33,439 nt of DNA from assembly GCA_964568855.1 (NCBI GenBank), contig CAZMSD010000040.1:1-33439 (forward strand), in the 5' to 3' direction. Below, one piece after another: positions 33,276-33,439 of the stretch. Position numbers and translations under genes: made by a program. The notes beneath the pieces are model-generated. The model was not told the DNA's origin and made no database searches. It was given only the letters and a program-made list of their open reading frames with translations. Positions within the stretch are counted from its first letter, which is position 1, and every line of letters begins with the position of its first letter. Origin of the DNA: CAZMSD01 sp964568855 (GTDB taxonomy: Bacteria; CAIWAD01).

Positions 33276-33305
33276 ATAATGAAGAAACGAAGACGCTGGT
33301 GACAA
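33276..33305 (-). promoter_or_regulatory. Candidate promoter of the repeat-protein gene
   Basis: On the minus strand TTGTCA and CATTAT are 18 bp apart (five and four of six sigma-70 consensus positions). Transcription would begin near 33269, leaving a leader of about 115 nt. Promoter rules in this lineage are unknown, so confidence is low. Confidence 0.35.
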
Positions 33306-33314
33306 TCAGTCGAT

Positions 33315-33330
33315 CGACAATGTATTGTCG
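33315..33330. promoter_or_regulatory. Perfect 16-bp palindrome, possible operator
   Basis: CGACAATGTATTGTCG is a perfect palindrome ten bases upstream of the candidate -35 of the repeat-protein gene. GACAAT also occurs once more at 33301-33306. The position suits an activator or repressor site. No regulator can be named. Confidence 0.4.
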
Positions 33331-33390
33331 TTTACAAGATGGATCAAGACTTGTGCCGGTCCGGTTTCCCTCGATCTGTGAGCCGGCCTG

Positions 33391-33420
33391 AAAAACGAAA
33401 GGCCCGCGTTTGCGGGCCTT
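33391..33420 (-). terminator. Rho-independent terminator of a gene beyond the right edge
   Basis: AAGGCCCGC and GCGGGCCTT form a perfect nine-base stem with a four-base loop. On the minus strand it is followed by TTTCGTTTTT. It should end a minus-strand gene that lies to the right of the window. The remaining sequence 33154-33390 has no gene. Confidence 0.88.
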
Positions 33421-33439
33421 CCGGTGTTTGTCAGGACAG

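Overview
The window is GC-rich and densely coded, with no gap over 300 bp. It looks like a flagellated, Gram-negative-type bacterium: it encodes outer-membrane L-ring and P-ring proteins, an MltC-like murein transglycosylase and a secreted subtilase. The subtilase ends in a domain resembling a type IX secretion (Por) sorting signal, which points to the FCB superphylum or a neighbouring GC-rich candidate phylum (Krumholzibacteriota- or Delongbacteria-like). That placement is inference. The DNA reads as chromosomal core; I see no insertion sequence, phage, plasmid or CRISPR array.

Layout. (1) 205-9158, minus strand: eight closely packed genes, read from 9158 downwards as a periplasmic OB-fold-like protein, an isoprenylcysteine-methyltransferase-like membrane protein, a site-2-protease-like M50 protease, a small membrane protein, mutL, miaA, the T9SS-type subtilase and alr. 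Several junctions overlap (mutL/miaA and miaA/subtilase by 8 nt each), so this is probably one long operon. (2) 9347-16476: a sulfur amino acid and one-carbon group with a plus-strand Cys/Met-metabolism PLP enzyme, minus-strand metF followed by an MltC-like transglycosylase, and metH divergent from metF. (3) 16492-24189, minus strand: a nine-gene flagellar operon flgF-flgG-flgA-flgH-flgI-flgJ-flgN-flgK-flgL covering rod, rings, assembly chaperones and hook-filament junction. It is preceded by a near-consensus sigma-54 promoter and a dyad in the right place for an enhancer. (4) 24477-31951: an MBL-fold hydrolase, tRNA-Arg(CCG), a sigma-54-type response regulator with its large beta-propeller sensor kinase, and queG. 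(5) 32054-33153: a secreted GWAVG-repeat protein whose frame is broken by a one-base shift, followed by a clear terminator.

How the parts may work together. The sigma-54 promoter in front of flgF and an NtrC-type activator about 1.8 kb away suggest that late rod, ring and junction genes are under sigma-54 control; whether this activator acts on this promoter is inference. MetF supplies 5-methyltetrahydrofolate to MetH, and the PLP enzyme beside them handles sulfur amino acids. The long first operon mixes DNA repair, tRNA modification, cell-wall precursor synthesis and protein export or turnover. Several dispersed-type intergenic palindromic repeats (106-203, 10576-10682, 24341-24396) are worth a genome-wide search.
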